Assembly (NCBI GenBank): GCA_963855995.1
Contig: OY979716.1
Coordinates: 87,142,173-87,206,172, forward strand
Direction: 5' to 3'
DNA length: 64,000 nucleotides
Source of the DNA: Muricea muricata
Lineage: Eukaryota; Cnidaria; Anthozoa; Malacalcyonacea; Plexauridae
The notes beneath the pieces are model-generated. The model worked only from the letters and a program-made list of their open reading frames with translations. It made no database searches and was not told the DNA's origin. Shown piece by piece: positions 9,245-21,286 of this stretch (the first letter of the stretch is position 1; every line of letters begins with the position of its first letter). The translations under genes were made by a program, and so were the position numbers.

Positions 9245-11590
9245 ACAAAGAGCAAAAGTCTAAGTGATGTCCATTCTTTTAAGTCTTCTGTTATAAATAC
9301 AGTATGAGCATTGTATGCATGCTTCTATACATTTGTCCAATATTCCAGACGAATTCAGGTTAAGGTCTTTCAGAAATCTTTTGAAAACACTGATATGCTC
9401 TGTGTAGAACCTAAGCGATGAAATTTCAATAAAAATCAATTCAACTTCTCTATTTTTCTCAATACAGCTCTCCTTTAATTGAGCATACCGATTCACCTTA
9501 TATTCGCGTGACAAGATGAGGCTAGCCCCAAAACAGATCGTTAGTTCAATGATATACATTTTTGAAACTGTTGCAAATGCCAAATCAGGTCGTTTATTGC
9601 TTGTAAATAAACCCTCTGTACTTTTGTAACCAGATAAGTCAGCATAAAATCATCTTGTGCTAGTTATTATGGACGAAAGGTAGTATACAATGCAATTTAG
9701 AACCGAGTTATGTCCCCACAAGTAATGGTTCTGATCAGCTGCTGCTCTGCGGTTGTTCAAAATATGGTGCTGAGGAGTATGGATGTTTCCAGCACATAAT
9801 GGACAGAACTCCTTAGGGATCAAATTCTACGTTTTCAGGTTTTTGTTTGTAGGTAGTGCCAATATCAGCGCTCGCCTTACAAAACAGAATAGGTTTTTAG
9901 GAAGAGATTTTGCCACTTTATTCCACAGTCTAATACACGACGGACGGCAATTTCAGTGATAAATTTTACTAAAATATTCTGCTTTTTCAAATCCATAAAT
10001 TTGTCCCAATTTTCAATTTCCAGCTTTTCCCTCAAAACATTCATACAAGGCTTGGGCGTTAATGCTCCCTCTGATCGAGATTCTTCTATAATTTCATTAG
10101 AGTTAATGTTACTATTATGAGTTTCCACGTACAAGGATCTAATGTTGTTATCCTTTGATGCACGCAATATATGCCGAACAGTGAGTTTACATTGTTTATA
10201 CAATTGCGACGGCAATAACTGGAGTAACATGCTTACCACCAAGTGTTAGGTAAGGGAGAAACTGCAGAATTGATGAATGTGTTTTCTTAATAGCAAATGA
10301 CTGACATATTGTCAACACGGATCAAGAAATCAGCCCACACACTCCATTTGTAAAACAAGTTTAACAGCAATTGATTGTCAGATTCTAAGCTCGTCACTAT
10401 CGCCGTATTGTCAGCAAACTGGAGCCAATTTTGAGGGCACAGAGTATTTCCAAAGATATATCCACTACATCTTCTTCCGATTTACGGATTTCATAAGGGT
10501 ATTAAAACACATGTTAAACAGCAAGGGAGACAAGCTGTCTCCTTGCAGAACTCCTCTCTGCACCTCAATAGGTCTTGTTATAAATTGCTCAGTTGCAACA
10601 GAGATCGTAAAACTGTCATATAAACTCGTAATAAAACCACTCATATCTGGTGGTAGATGATGGAATTTTTAGACCTCTTTAATCAAGCTATGGTGGACTT
10701 CTCCAAATGCATTATGCAAGTCTATTAAAGATGTTCCAACACTTCTTTGCTTCAACCTTGCCTGGTTTATTAAGTATGTCAGTGTCTCTGTGTGTTCTAC
10801 AGTTCCAGATACCCCTGACCAGAAACTTTTTTGTAGTTTTTCATCTATGAACTTATTAGATGCAAGGAACTTGTAAACCCTGTTTCAAACCCGGGACATC
10901 AAAACCTTTAGCATAACTGGTTCCTGCGTAATTGGTCTAAAATTATTTAAATTGTGTCTCGGTCCATTTTTATACGCAAAAATAGACAATCCTTTTCTCC
11001 ATTGTGATAGTATACTTCTAATTTCCCACAACCGCTGGACAATTTTCCACAAAACTGTTAAAAGGTAACGACCTTTTTTACACACAATCATGCTAACTTG
11101 GTCAAATGGGCAAGATGACGCTTTTGCTCACATTTTCCGAATAATAGAGGAAATCTCGTTGTACCTTGGCGGCGATAAATCAAACTCATATTTAGATTAT
11201 TTAAAACTTTCATCCACTTTGGTATCTTAAAACTGTTTTTTCCTGTTTTTGTGATGCAACTTTTACAAAAATATTTATAACATCCCTCTTCAGTTGTAGA
11301 GATATTCGTTCATTTGACTCGAACAACTTTTTACAGTAATTCTAAAAATTTTGTTTGAAACGGTTTTCATGATCAAATTCCGAATCATCAACTGTACTTC
11401 CGTCCTTATTCAGTCGCAATCTTAGTAAGCGAGCCACAAATTTAATTTCCATACCCGTATTCGATCCAGACTTAAGATTCTTAAGTACTGACTTTAATTT
11501 TTGATTAGACATCTCTTTATATTTTGAAAAAGTGCTTTCACTATTATTATTCCCAACAGTTTCATAACACCCCGGCACTGCCATGAGTCA
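9245..11590 (-). mobile_element. RLE-type (R2/NeSL-like) non-LTR retrotransposon remnant
   Basis: Read on the minus strand from 11590. RT motifs appear as SLIDLHNAFGEVHHSLI (near 10740), EVQRGVLQGDSLSPLLF (near 10560) and FADN where FADD is expected (near 10420), so the catalytic box is mutated. Next come CPLC...H-H motifs at about 9790-9750 (the Cys/His cluster ahead of the nuclease) and KRPDLAFATVSKMYIIELT at about 9595-9540, matching the PD...ELT core of the restriction-like endonuclease at the C-terminus of site-specific LINEs. This order separates it from APE-type LINEs. Many stops and shifts; no target site or tail could be defined. Confidence 0.75.
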
Positions 11591-12017
11591 GTACAAACCG
11601 AGTTGCCGTGGTGTCAACATTGACTTCAATATTTTGTGGAAAAACGAAATTGTTCAGGTAAGGACCGTGTATTACATGCTTATATCTTATACATTTTCAC
11701 ACTTCCCTGTTATTTGCTTGTTTTTTTTTTGTTAAGGCTTAGCTGTTGATAGCTAACTTGCAGTTTTGTAAAAGATTCCAAACAAGTGACTGCCGCACGG
11801 AGGTCTTGTAAAAGCCTTGCGATAATTTGTCAGTCAAAAATTTATTTGGGGAAAGTAATATGTTTGTTTCCCCACAGTCTCTCAATCAAAAATTTTGAAG
11901 GGAAAGTAATGTGTAGTTTCCCCAAATGTCATGCCATAAAATTTTGGTGGTTAGCAAACCAGTGGGAAGTGACAACTTGCGATGCCTTTGCATTTTCGCA
12001 GGCTTTAGCAATATGTC

Positions 12018-12640
12018 ATTAATGGAGGAGCCAGAAACTCCACGTAGTGAGGCGTTGCAAGAAGAAAGCGATTTGACCACTAAAGTGAAAGAAACTATGG
12101 CTGAAATTATGACAACAATGATGGAGTCTATGCAAGAAGATATTTGGAAGAAGTTAGATTAATATATCGCGGGCAATAAAGCGAGTAATAATAGTGACAA
12201 GGTGACCAATGATGTGAATATCTCACACATACCTCACAATTTTCAAACAATGTCAGATGTTGTCGACAAATATCTTGAACCGCCACAGCAGTCGCAGTTA
12301 TCCTGGGAGCATATAAGTCAAGAATTTTCGGTAGCTGAGAAGACGGGTCCTGCCATGATGAAAAGTTAGCTCAGTTAGTTACTGGTTTAATTCCCGAGAA
12401 CTTGCCCAGAACAAAGTTTGACGAGCTTGTTGAAAAATACTCAAGACCGAACAATTGTCCATTGTTGGTAGCTCCCAAGCATAACAAAGCCATCTGGCAT
12501 CAGCTCAAAATTCTAACAAAGGCAACGGATACATCTTTGCAGGAATGTCAAAAGTTACTTGTTGCAGCGGTATGTGCTCTTATTCAGGCTACCACAAAGG
12601 CTTCCGACGACTTGAAATATGAATATGATGGATATGAATT
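12018..12640 (+). pseudogene. DIRS-type gag-like remnant
   Basis: The fragment at 12402-12610 reads SRPNNCPLLVAPKHNKAIWH then Gln-Leu, followed by DTSLQECQKLLVAAVCALIQ. This Asn-Cys-Leu, Asn-x3-Ile-Trp and Leu-Gln-x2-Gln pattern is the recognisable core of the ORF1/gag-like protein of DIRS elements in marine invertebrates. The preceding region (12018-12162) is acidic and methionine-rich (EEPETPRSEALQEESD) and separated by stops. RT and tyrosine recombinase of a complete DIRS are absent; the copy ends where the minus-strand gene begins. Confidence 0.55.
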
Positions 12641-15182
12641 AAATTACTTTCAATTCTGTTCACAAAGCATACCTCATAATCTGACTTTATGTGTGACTTA
12701 CCATTTTTTAACACGATCTTACAATAACTGACCCAATTACTGTCAGCCTCGTGAACTGAGAGTCTGTCGACAACCCCAGCCACATCATCAAAAACCTTCC
12801 CACCTTCAGCTGCAAAGTAGTCCAGACCTTGTAAAGACTTTCTAACAGTAGGCACCACAAACGGACAATATACGATAGATAGTAGAACCACTCAAAGGCT
12901 TTATGTCATTTTCCTTACAAAATTGAGTATATTGCTCGATGATTCTTTTGGGAATCATAGCCCTGATAGCAGCTGGGAAATTTGCCTGAGCATGCGCCAG
13001 ATAAGCCTGCGTGAACGCGTGGAAATTGCGTGATTTACGCGTGATATTTAAAAATCATATAACAAACATGGATCACAAGCATTTTCAGTGGACTAAACAG
13101 CCTATTAGCGTAATTTTTAAGAGCACGCTAACAAATCAGGTGAGTAGATATAAGCATGAAGGCCAAGTTCCAGCTAAAATCATGTTGGAGCAAAAGGCTG
13201 ATTTTTTAAAATTCGACTCAAACTAGTCAACGCTCGTACTCGAACAACAATACAAATATGTCACTGAAATCGATCGACCAAACGCATTAGTCAATTGAAA
13301 AATATTTTTACCATTTGTGCGAAAACATTTATACAGTATTAAAGACATCATTGCACTGACGGCCCACGTGATTGTGGATGTCTTATCACTTTCACGACCA
13401 TTTCAACAGCAACCGTAATTTAAAGTACTTTACCGGTAGCGAGTTTCACAACAAACTATTGGCCATGAGCGGAATTTATCAAACAAAAACATTGGTTTTC
13501 GAAAGAAACATAAACATATTGGAAGTAACAGGAAACAAATATCTTTTTGGAGCAAAAGCTAAATTTTTCAGTATTAAGTCAAACGTAAATTCAACATCGT
13601 GCTTAATTCTTGGCAACCCACTCACATGTCAAAGTTTGGAAATTTGCTTCAACAGACGATGTCATCACTTCAAAATATGATTAAGTGACAGCTATATCAG
13701 TCCTTTATTGAAATCAGTGAAAAATTGTGAACAAAATTATAACTGGCTCGTCAAAGAAACTAAATTCCGAGCACCTCTGAAACCAATCTGTATTTCGCAA
13801 ATAATATATGCTAATTACATTTTGTGTTCAGCCGCCAACAATATTTTTGCCCAGCGGTGGCAAATTTCCCAGCTGCTAGCCCTGATTACATTTGGGGTCT
13901 CCAGTATTTCACCATTGGACAGACGAAGATATCTCTCGCCAAATGGAAGGTCGTGCACCACGTGACTGTTTGTTATAAAAGAGAGGAAATGGTCCAATTG
14001 ACTCTCATCAACTCTCATTTTCGGGCACAGGAGCACCACCCCCATATCTTTTAATGTGCATTCAAGCAATCTTGAAGCGGTATTCTGTAATATCAGGAAT
14101 GTAGTTCTGACGTTCATGGTAGGTTAGCAAGTTGGCCATAATTGCTAGCATTTGTCGCTTTGTATCCTAACTGCTAGCATTTTCATAAGTTTCCGCCAGT
14201 GCTTTTAAGTATTTTCTTTCTCCTGGTAAAGATGTACCAAGCACTTTATCTACAGACTTTGAAGATAGCACAGCCTCCCAAAGATTATCGGCATCATTTG
14301 GTGCAATCACTTGTAAAACGGCCACGATACCATTGGCACCTCTTGAAACACACATGTCCTTACTTCTTGAACTCAAACTATTCTGCGGTTTCTTAGGATG
14401 TCCAACAGGCAATTCTTCCTTTCTGCATGATCTCAAGAAATATAATTCAAACTATATAGACAGTCAGTCGTAGTTGGAGAACTAGTTGAATCCTGGCTAC
14501 TGTCAGAATCTGTTCTATCTTTCGAGATAGTAAGCTCTGCAAATGCATCTATGAAATCATCGTCCTCACTTCTAGTTACTTGACCTGTCTAATAAATCTA
14601 AAAACGTATTGTTTCTGTTCGACTTGTGAGATTAAGAAATTATTCATAAATATTTTTGCGAGCCAATGACACTATTAAATAGAGTTCTCAAACTCAATAA
14701 TTCATGATCAAAACACAAAGGAAATCACCACCATATCGTTGTCTTGATACCACGGTAATAAACATCCATAAATTAACTCAACTTTCGCATTGAATTTCTT
14801 GCTAAATACAAGTTCGTTTGAGAAGCAATACAATAAACTCGAAATTGTTTGTTACCGGCATCCAAAACACCTCAAAGTGTGTGTAAAAAACTCGACTAGC
14901 GTCTCGTTTTTCAACACACTTTTCGGTGTTTTATACGCCGGTAATAAACACTCTCTCGTTTATTATATATTACTTCTGGGACTGGAATCGTAAGTTTGCT
15001 AGCTATCTTACCTCAGCAACTTCATTCGTTGAGCAGCTATCTGTGAGGTCATGGCGTCCTATTTGTGATCGTAGGGTAACTGGAGTAGCTGCAATGTTCT
15101 TTTCCTCACTCTGAGCAGAAATCGATTCTAGCTCAGCTTTAAGTTGCGATTTACAGTGTTTACATATTGCTAAAAATGACAT
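12640..15182 (-). pseudogene. two-exon gene of unknown function, broken by an insertion
   Basis: Exon 1 (15182-15012) starts MSFLAICKHCKSQLKAELES and ends at donor GTAAGA. An intron of 423 bp (15011-14589) ends TTATTAG, and phase 0 continues as TGQVTRSEDDDFIDAFAEL with an acidic Ser/Asp stretch. Later segments include GANGIVAVLQVIAPNDADNLWEA (14350-14270), HFLSFITNSHVVHDLPFGER (about 14000) and ETPNVIRA at the insertion. After the 910-bp element it resumes MIPKRIIEQYTQFCKEN, then VRKSLQGLDYFAAEGGKVFD and KSDYEV. The pieces are colinear. Similar uncharacterised multicopy proteins seem frequent in cnidarians and sponges, so it may belong to a transposon. Shifts near 14440, 14150 and 12860. Confidence 0.6.
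12968..13877. mobile_element. 910-bp element with 9-bp target duplication
   Basis: Perfect 19-bp inverted ends (AGCAGCTGGGAAATTTGCC and complement) are flanked by identical AGCCCTGAT at 12959-12967 and 13878-13886. It interrupts an ORF that continues in frame on both sides. Nine-base duplications fit Mutator-like or Merlin-type transposition. Inside, the frames at 13061-13226 and 13372-13680 (plus) encode peptides I cannot assign, so it is probably a nonautonomous copy or carries captured sequence. Confidence 0.8.
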
Positions 15183-15923
15183 TTTTGACACGTTAGATTA
15201 ACGAAGTATAAAACTAAATAAAGAGTGTTGTACAAGGTGGGTGTTAGGAAAGACAGAAAATAGAAATACTCAAAGAAAAAGAGAGAGAAATAATGGATGA
15301 TCAGAAATATAGTAATTATTTGATTTCACTATGAAGGCAATTGGGAATCTTATGCAATCCCATTGGAAGAAGATAGCTTGAAAGTCTATAAAGGCCTTTC
15401 GACTGCCCGAAAGTTAGCCCTTTGTCTCAATGATACTGGTTTATGCGATGTCCACACCAACCAACGGGACTTGTGGAAAACTTCCTCCTTGTCCTCCATC
15501 TTATTCCTAGTAGGTCTTGATGACGTTGGCATACGATCATGGTTTCTTTGTTGCAGATGTTTGGGTCAAAAAATCCTGTTACGCAGTGGAAAATTATAGT
15601 TCACTTATTTTGCAATATTTCCATAGATACTTTCAAATGCAATGGTTGCAGAAAGCTGGGGGATTTAAAGGGGGGGGGGGGGGGTTGAGTTTCTAAATAG
15701 TTGCAAGTTGCATTTCATAATCTTTTATACCCTTTTTGTCAGGCCCTTTCAAACATTTCGCTGTTATTGCTTAATTAAAGTTGTTTTGTTCAGGGCAAGA
15801 CAATGGCTATTCCAGCCCCCTCCTATAAATTTCATATTGGGGGAGGTGTGGTACCATGCCACTCTCCCCACAACAGGCAGTTCTATTTCAGTATAATTAT
15901 GAACATTAACAGTTAATGTATAG
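15183..15923. other. noncoding stretch with a G-run
   Basis: No recognisable gene. A plus-strand frame at 15363-15599 has some protein-like composition but no motif I know. A long G homopolymer lies at about 15670-15685. Confidence 0.4.
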
Positions 15924-16578
15924 CAAGGGCGTCGATCCTGGGGGGTGGGGGGGGGTACTCGTCCCCCAATTTTTGGATTGGGGGGACAAATATCTAATTA
16001 TCCCCCCATTTTTTCATATGCTTAACCAAATTTTGCATTTTTGATAATGTAAAAACTTGATATTGCATTTATTGTTCAGCTTGTATTGTGTTTCAGTCTC
16101 AGTTATTTTGATATGCTACATATTCAAACTCGATCACACATGCTTATGCAATCTTTTTTTTTTCTGATTTTCTGCAGTGTTATTTATATTACGAATTTTA
16201 TAGTATAGATCATATTAAGTGAGTCTTTAATACCTGGAAATACCGATTCAGTGTACATGTCTCAAAATTTTTAACAAATTCCAGAAGCATACCCCCGAAT
16301 ATTCCTATTTTTGAGTCTCTCCCTCCCCACTTTTTAGAACGGATGGTCACCCTTGATGTGTAGTCAGAACATTCTTGAAGCTTAGTACCTGCTCTTGCAC
16401 AAATGAGTTGTGCTTCAGTATTCAAAAGAGCACCGTGATTGCTAGCTTTTACAAAAGCAAGAAGATGACCTTTGATGTCCCGCCGACATTCATTAAGCGA
16501 TATGCACTGGAAGTTTTCTGGGTCATCAACACTTGGTCCACACAACCCACCAGCAGCTAAAAAGCTGCACCGTGGCAT
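15924..16578 (-). pseudogene. unassigned TE-like fragment with coding remnant
   Basis: The left edge (AAGGGCGTCGATCC followed by G-runs and C-runs to 16010) looks like a G-rich DNA-transposon terminus. On the minus strand, 16578-16210 is open for 122 codons. The first 70 residues (starting MPRCSFLAAGGLCGPSVDD, with evenly spaced Cys) look protein-like, while the end does not. I do not recognise a domain. Confidence 0.35.
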
Positions 16579-17327
16579 TTGTTATGAATTCGTGATCCTA
16601 ATGTGTTACGTCCATTTATTTTTCTCTCAACTTTCTAGAAGCTAATAAAATAATACATGTAATGCCAAACATATTCCGCTCATGCACTTCCTGTTTGTCA
16701 CGCAACCACACCTGTTCATGAGTTTTGGTCAGATGGAAAATTATAACTGCGTATCACCTACGAAGTGAATGGCAATTTTCTAAAATGATACAATCTAGAC
16801 ATCGTGCAACTGTACAGTCAGGCAAGTTCATTAGGCGAACAACAAGAGCTAAACCGTTAACGAAATTTTCCATCACATAGTAATTATTTGCAAATTTGGT
16901 AGACACATATGTCCTCCATTCGAATAGATAATTTAATACCACATTGCCACAAAATCCCGAAATTTAACGACTATAACATATTTTCTCTTGTTTTGATACT
17001 TTCTCGACAAACAAGTATTCCAATCGGTTGAGATGTGGTAGAACTATAACATTTCGAGGACATTTTTGAAAATGGTAATTGGGTTCGCTGTGTATCACGC
17101 AGACCGAAATATATTCATGTACATTGCACAAATGCACAGCTAGTGCGATATTAAAAATACGAATTGAACAGAGAAGGTTGGACAGCTCCTCACAAAGCAT
17201 CATGGGAAATTTGCATGCTTTTCCACGCAATGTCTCATTCATGCATGGACTGTTGCAAAGCGAACACCCGCGCGACAAAGAAATATGGAACCTTTCGAAA
17301 GACAGGACTGTCAGGCTACAATACTTT
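16579..17327. other. noncoding; contains a dispersed repeat shared with 27.4 kb
   Basis: No gene recognised; open frames on both strands overlap and lack motifs. The segment around 16950-17045 is clearly similar to 27420-27530 (AACGACTATAACATATTTTC versus AACGATTATAACGTATTTTG and following sequence), marking an unnamed dispersed repeat. Confidence 0.45.
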
Positions 17328-17926
17328 GAGAAAATAGCACGATATATATTTGTTGTCATCCTTATTATGACGAGTCTTTTACAATTCCAAGTTTACCGTT
17401 TTTAAGATTGCATGTCATTGACTGTCATTTTTCCTTTCTTGATAAACTGTTCGAGAGAAGAACTTGCATTATTCCGAACACTGAGGCTCTTATTTCAATA
17501 CTAGATGGTCTGAAATCTCCTTGTGTTGTCAATGTGAAAGCTAGCGCAATATTTGAGCCTTTCAAGGTTAGTAAACTATGAAAATTTTCTATTTGGAAGG
17601 GTGTCTTTTATTTTTTTAAATAGATTATACATTTCTAAATATAAATATAAATATAAATGTTCATTGTTACAATTGTTATATTCTTGGTTTGCAAAATTAT
17701 ATATCTAGTTTGACACTAAAGATCCTGTTAAAGAAGTTAAAGGATATGAAGAAGACCAGCGAATACTTTTATTGCGGGATTTTGACGTGGATCAAATATT
17801 GTCAGCAAATACAAGTGGAGTGGCTGCAGTTACCCCAGATACGGATGATATTTGTGTTACACCCTTTCTAGATGTTAATGTGGTAAGTTGTAAATGTTCT
17901 GCTACTGACAAGGTCTTTTTATGGTA

Positions 17927-18320
17927 ATCTCTCATTTAGCCACCCTCTCTAATAAACCCCCCCCCCCTTTTTTTTGAGTGAAAAAATGAAATAAGCTCTC
18001 CTCTCTAATAAGCTCCCCCCAATAATATAGACTCAAAAACATGTAAAGTAATTGATTTAATAGTTGACATTTAAGTGTAGCTTGCAACTTGTTGTTATAT
18101 ATTATATGTTGTTGTATTGTTAATATAAATGTTGTTGTTATATGATATATACTGTGTAATTACTTTGAGTTTATTGCAGTTCAAAGAGATAATCTCCATG
18201 GCTGGTTTTTTGGATAAATAAATAAGCCCCCTTCCCTCTCAATTATGCCCCCCCCCCAAGTAAGGCCCCCCAAAAGGTCCTGAAATGAATAAGCCCCGTG
18301 GGGGGCTAAATAGAGAGAAT
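17927..18320. mobile_element. 394-bp MITE with C/G-rich arms
   Basis: Ends ATCTCTCATTTAGCCACCC and (complement) ATTCTCTCTATTTAGCCCCC, flanked by identical ATGGTA at 17921-17926 and 18321-18326. The interior holds several AATAAGCCCCCC-like blocks in both orientations. Inserted just upstream of, or inside, the third exon of the HIRAN-like gene. Confidence 0.75.
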
Positions 18321-18386
18321 ATGGTATCACCTGTAGATGAAACTCATGATAGAGGAAACTCTCCACAACCACTTGCAGGAAATGAT

Positions 18387-18653
18387 TTTTTTTTATTTAG
18401 CTTTGCCACCAGGGTAGGGTCACCACAACAGTGTGAGCATATTACTGTGGGCCCGTAGTACCTATCCCACCCTGCCAACTTTCCCTGTGGGAGGAAACCG
18501 GAGTACCCGGAGAAAACCCACGACTTTCGGCAGAGCATTGACTTTACTCTTTTCATATGAGGACTGGGTTCGAGTCCACCTTACTGGGGATCAAACTCGG
18601 AACCTTAGAGGTGAAAGGTGAGTGGTCTGACCACTATACCACCGAAGCCTCGT
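18387..18653 (-). mobile_element. tRNA-derived SINE
   Basis: On the minus strand the head reads GGCTTCGGTGGTATAGTGGT followed by CAG: a tRNA-like A box. The B-box-like GGTTCCGAGTTTGATCC comes about 45 bp later. The body has the conserved block TTTTCTCCGGGTACTCCGG followed by TTTCCTCCCAC, common in marine invertebrate SINEs. The tail is an A-run (T-run at 18387). Flanks AATGAT and ATTGAT suggest a short duplication. It splits an exon whose reading continues across when it is removed. Confidence 0.8.
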
Positions 18654-19212
18654 ATTGATGATACCGTTAATGCCCCAAACGTTAATATTTCAGACGAGGA
18701 TTATTGGTTCTCACATGAATCAGAAGGTGTAATGTTTGTGATTTTTCTTAGTACAGCATAATTTAATAGCAATCACAGTATAAATGTTTAATCTAAGTAG
18801 GAAGTTTTAATTGTTCTATATTTGTTAGAATTTCCATTTTTTATACATTTCTTTGCTATTGATAAGTATTACTGTATCATGTTCTTATTTAAGATTTCGA
18901 GACTTGATTACACTGAGTAGTCATGAAATCTTATTTCTAGCATAACTAGAATGATCTAATTATATCTTTGTAGAAAGGGACATGCTTGATTGTTTGGCCC
19001 AACTGGATGATAACAATGATGATGTCAGTGATGAAGATCAAGAGATAATCCATTCTGTACCATTTAAGTGCATCGGTGCTGCTCATGAACAAAATTACCA
19101 ACATCACTTGGAGCTGGCATAGTGAGTACATCAGTGAGAGTTCACCTGTGGGCAGAGCCTTTGAATCCATTGGACCCAAGTGCAATTGCTATTGATTTGA
19201 ACTATGGTGCTG

Positions 19213-21093
19213 GTTAGTGTCATGTTGGCTATATTTCCTCAGAACTTTGCTAGTATCTGCACCCCCTAATGATTACAGGAGATATTATGTATGTTTGTAT
19301 TCAGCATATTAAGTATAGGGTGAAGTTCTTTAAAGTAGGTTTTTATCCCAAAATCTTGTTAAAAAGGCGTGGTGAGTGGGAGCCAGAAGTGTTAAGAAAA
19401 AGCAAAAGTGTGCGATAATTACTTTGCATACTAGTATAAATTCTTTGTGAGGTACTCTAATATATTGGCATATCTCTGAGAAATCATAAAAACTTGCAAC
19501 TCATTTGACTTTTTTTTTGGTCAAGAAATTTAATAATTTTTATTTGCATGCATTACCAGTATTTGTGTAGTGACAGACATCTTTTATTTAGTATTTTCAT
19601 TTAATTGCCAAATATGCAAACTAGTTTTTAGATTTTTTCAGTGACTAACTGTTTAGACTATTTAGACTTTTTATTCACCTGACTTCAAATAAGATAGCCT
19701 ACTGATAGAATAATAAAAAAAGGTTATGTGTGAAAGATGTCTGTAATATGCATTTCTGTGAAATACATGCAGGCATTAAAAATTATGCATGATTGTAAAT
19801 ATTTAATATTCACACATTGTCAGTGCTAAATATAACTTTTGAACAATAATTTCATTTTTTATAATATGTAATATAGTAACATATTTCAGTTTATGATACA
19901 ATAAAATATTCAGATCTGTAACTAGGATTTGAGATTTACTGAGCCTAGACAATCTAACAACCTGGTAGTTAAGGTAAGACTACTTTATTACCATTGTACA
20001 TGAAGTACATGAACTTTTGTTGTGGACCATTACAGCAAAGCAAAACTACGAATATTCTGATAAATTATTTGAACTAAAAAGCCTTTCAGTTTGAGTTTTT
20101 CTGGAACTTCCACCAAAGTCTATTGACTCATTTTACTCGCAGCTAGTTATGGGAGTGATATATCATTTTACAGTGTTATGTAAAGTCATTTCTGTATTGG
20201 AATATGTGGATAAAACTTATTTGATGTGTCACTTTAATGTAATTACGTTTTTGAATATAAATATCAACAACTGTGTTAAATGTGTCCATACCACAATATG
20301 TACAATGTTCAATGTCCAGGAACTTCGTGATGGTGGTGGTGGTGGTAGACTCTCTGCAGGTTTGAAATGGGCTGTGTTGGTTTTGAAATGCGCGAATACT
20401 AAAATGCGATAGGATGTTTCATGCGATTTTTGCACAAACAAGCAAATTTGTTATTTTCCGTTATGAGCAAACAGTTCCGATTAAATTGCGCAAATTCATA
20501 ATCTTCCCACAGCTAGAAGCACGTTTCAGCAGCAAATGCACAAATTGCGGCAAACTAGCCCAAGTAAATTATGTCTGCTGCAAAAGCAATAGGTTTCTGG
20601 AGAATTTATTCCGGTGTTTTTATTATGTGTATAAGCGGCCAATTCGTCAATTTTAAGTCAGTTTTTGCGTAGATGCTTGTGAGTAAGCAACCGCTGTCTG
20701 TATTCTATGGATCAATCAGCATATCAGCCAGGATTCTAATTCTATCTACATTTAAACTATCTACTCCATTCGGATAAAGTACAAGTTATAAAGCTACGAA
20801 TTGGTGTGTGCGCAAACCAAAGTAAGTACACATTTTCCGCTTACCATAGTTTATGTTCAAGCATTAGGGATTGTTTATTTCAATCATACTTTTCGGCTAA
20901 AAGGCCACCAGTATTTATAATAATTAATTTCTATATTCAATCATAGTCTCTAGCTGTACTCGTGTGAGCGCACTTCAGTTAAGTAAAGTTAGGTTTAAGC
21001 GCTAAATTGTATATTGTCTTTCAAATCAGCGCAATTGCTAAAATTCAGATACGATATTCCATGTTTCTACTATAGTAATTAAATACGCGCTAT
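19213..21093. other. AT-rich noncoding DNA
   Basis: Begins as the intron after the last HIRAN-like exon (donor GTTAGT). No further exon recognised. A (GGT)n stretch lies at 20332-20345. Small open frames here have no motifs. Confidence 0.5.
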
Positions 21094-21097
21094 TTAA

Positions 21098-21286
21098 GGG
21101 TTAGAGACTGTTGTGAGTGTTTTGTTTACAAATACACACACAAGCTGAATGTACAATGAACGAAAAATTTTGTATACTGTATGAGGCCGCCGGGGCCGAG
21201 TGCAGTACACAAAATTTTGAGTTCATTGTACATTCAGCAAGTGCGTGTATTTGTAAACTAAACACTCACAACAGTCTCTAACACAT
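21098..21286. mobile_element. hairpin MITE flanked by TTAA
   Basis: Two ~85-bp inverted arms (shared GTTAGAGACTGTTGTGAGTG, TTTACAAATACAC, GCTGAATGTACAATGAAC) surround a short loop around 21180-21205 that is unusually GC-rich (GGCCGCCGGGGCCGAG). TTAA lies at both outer edges (21094-21097, 21287-21290), consistent with a TTAA target duplication as in Kolobok or piggyBac. Confidence 0.7.

Larger units (their letters stand above)
17328..19212 (+). pseudogene. multi-exon gene with a HIRAN-like domain
   Basis: Exons: ending 17566 (LFERRTCIIPNTEALISILD, ...IFEPFK, donor GTTAGT); 17709-17882 (FDTKDPVKEVKGYEEDQRIL..., donor GTAAGT); a segment up to 18386 resuming at 18660-18726 (...SPQPLAGND then DTVNAPNVNISDEDYWFSHE); and 18974-19212 (ERDMLDCLAQLDDNNDDVSD, IIHSVPFKCIGAAHEQNYQ). 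The last exon ends, after a shift, with SVRVHLWAEPLNPLDPSAIA then IDLNYG. This is a HIRAN-like pattern (basic strand, EP-NP-DP-AIA), a domain that in SNF2-type proteins binds DNA ends. Exon phases between the third and fourth parts agree. Third exon damaged by a SINE and preceded by a MITE. It may be a host gene or part of a large transposon. Confidence 0.6.

Noticed and set aside
13372..13680. 102-codon ORF as the transposase of the 910-bp element
   Set aside because: Too short and without an acidic triad or DNA-binding motif; kept only as an unassigned frame.
16964..17405. Overlapping 108- and 131-codon ORFs on both strands
   Set aside because: No motifs, mutually overlapping, and partly within a dispersed repeat; only the last part of the region joins a real exon in another frame.
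18560..18653. Functional tRNA gene on the minus strand
   Set aside because: A and B boxes are present but the acceptor stem and cloverleaf are not, and a SINE body plus A-rich tail follow.
20149..20656. ORFs at 20149-20412 and 20414-20656
   Set aside because: No recognisable motif, no splice context, and composition like the surrounding AT-rich noncoding DNA.
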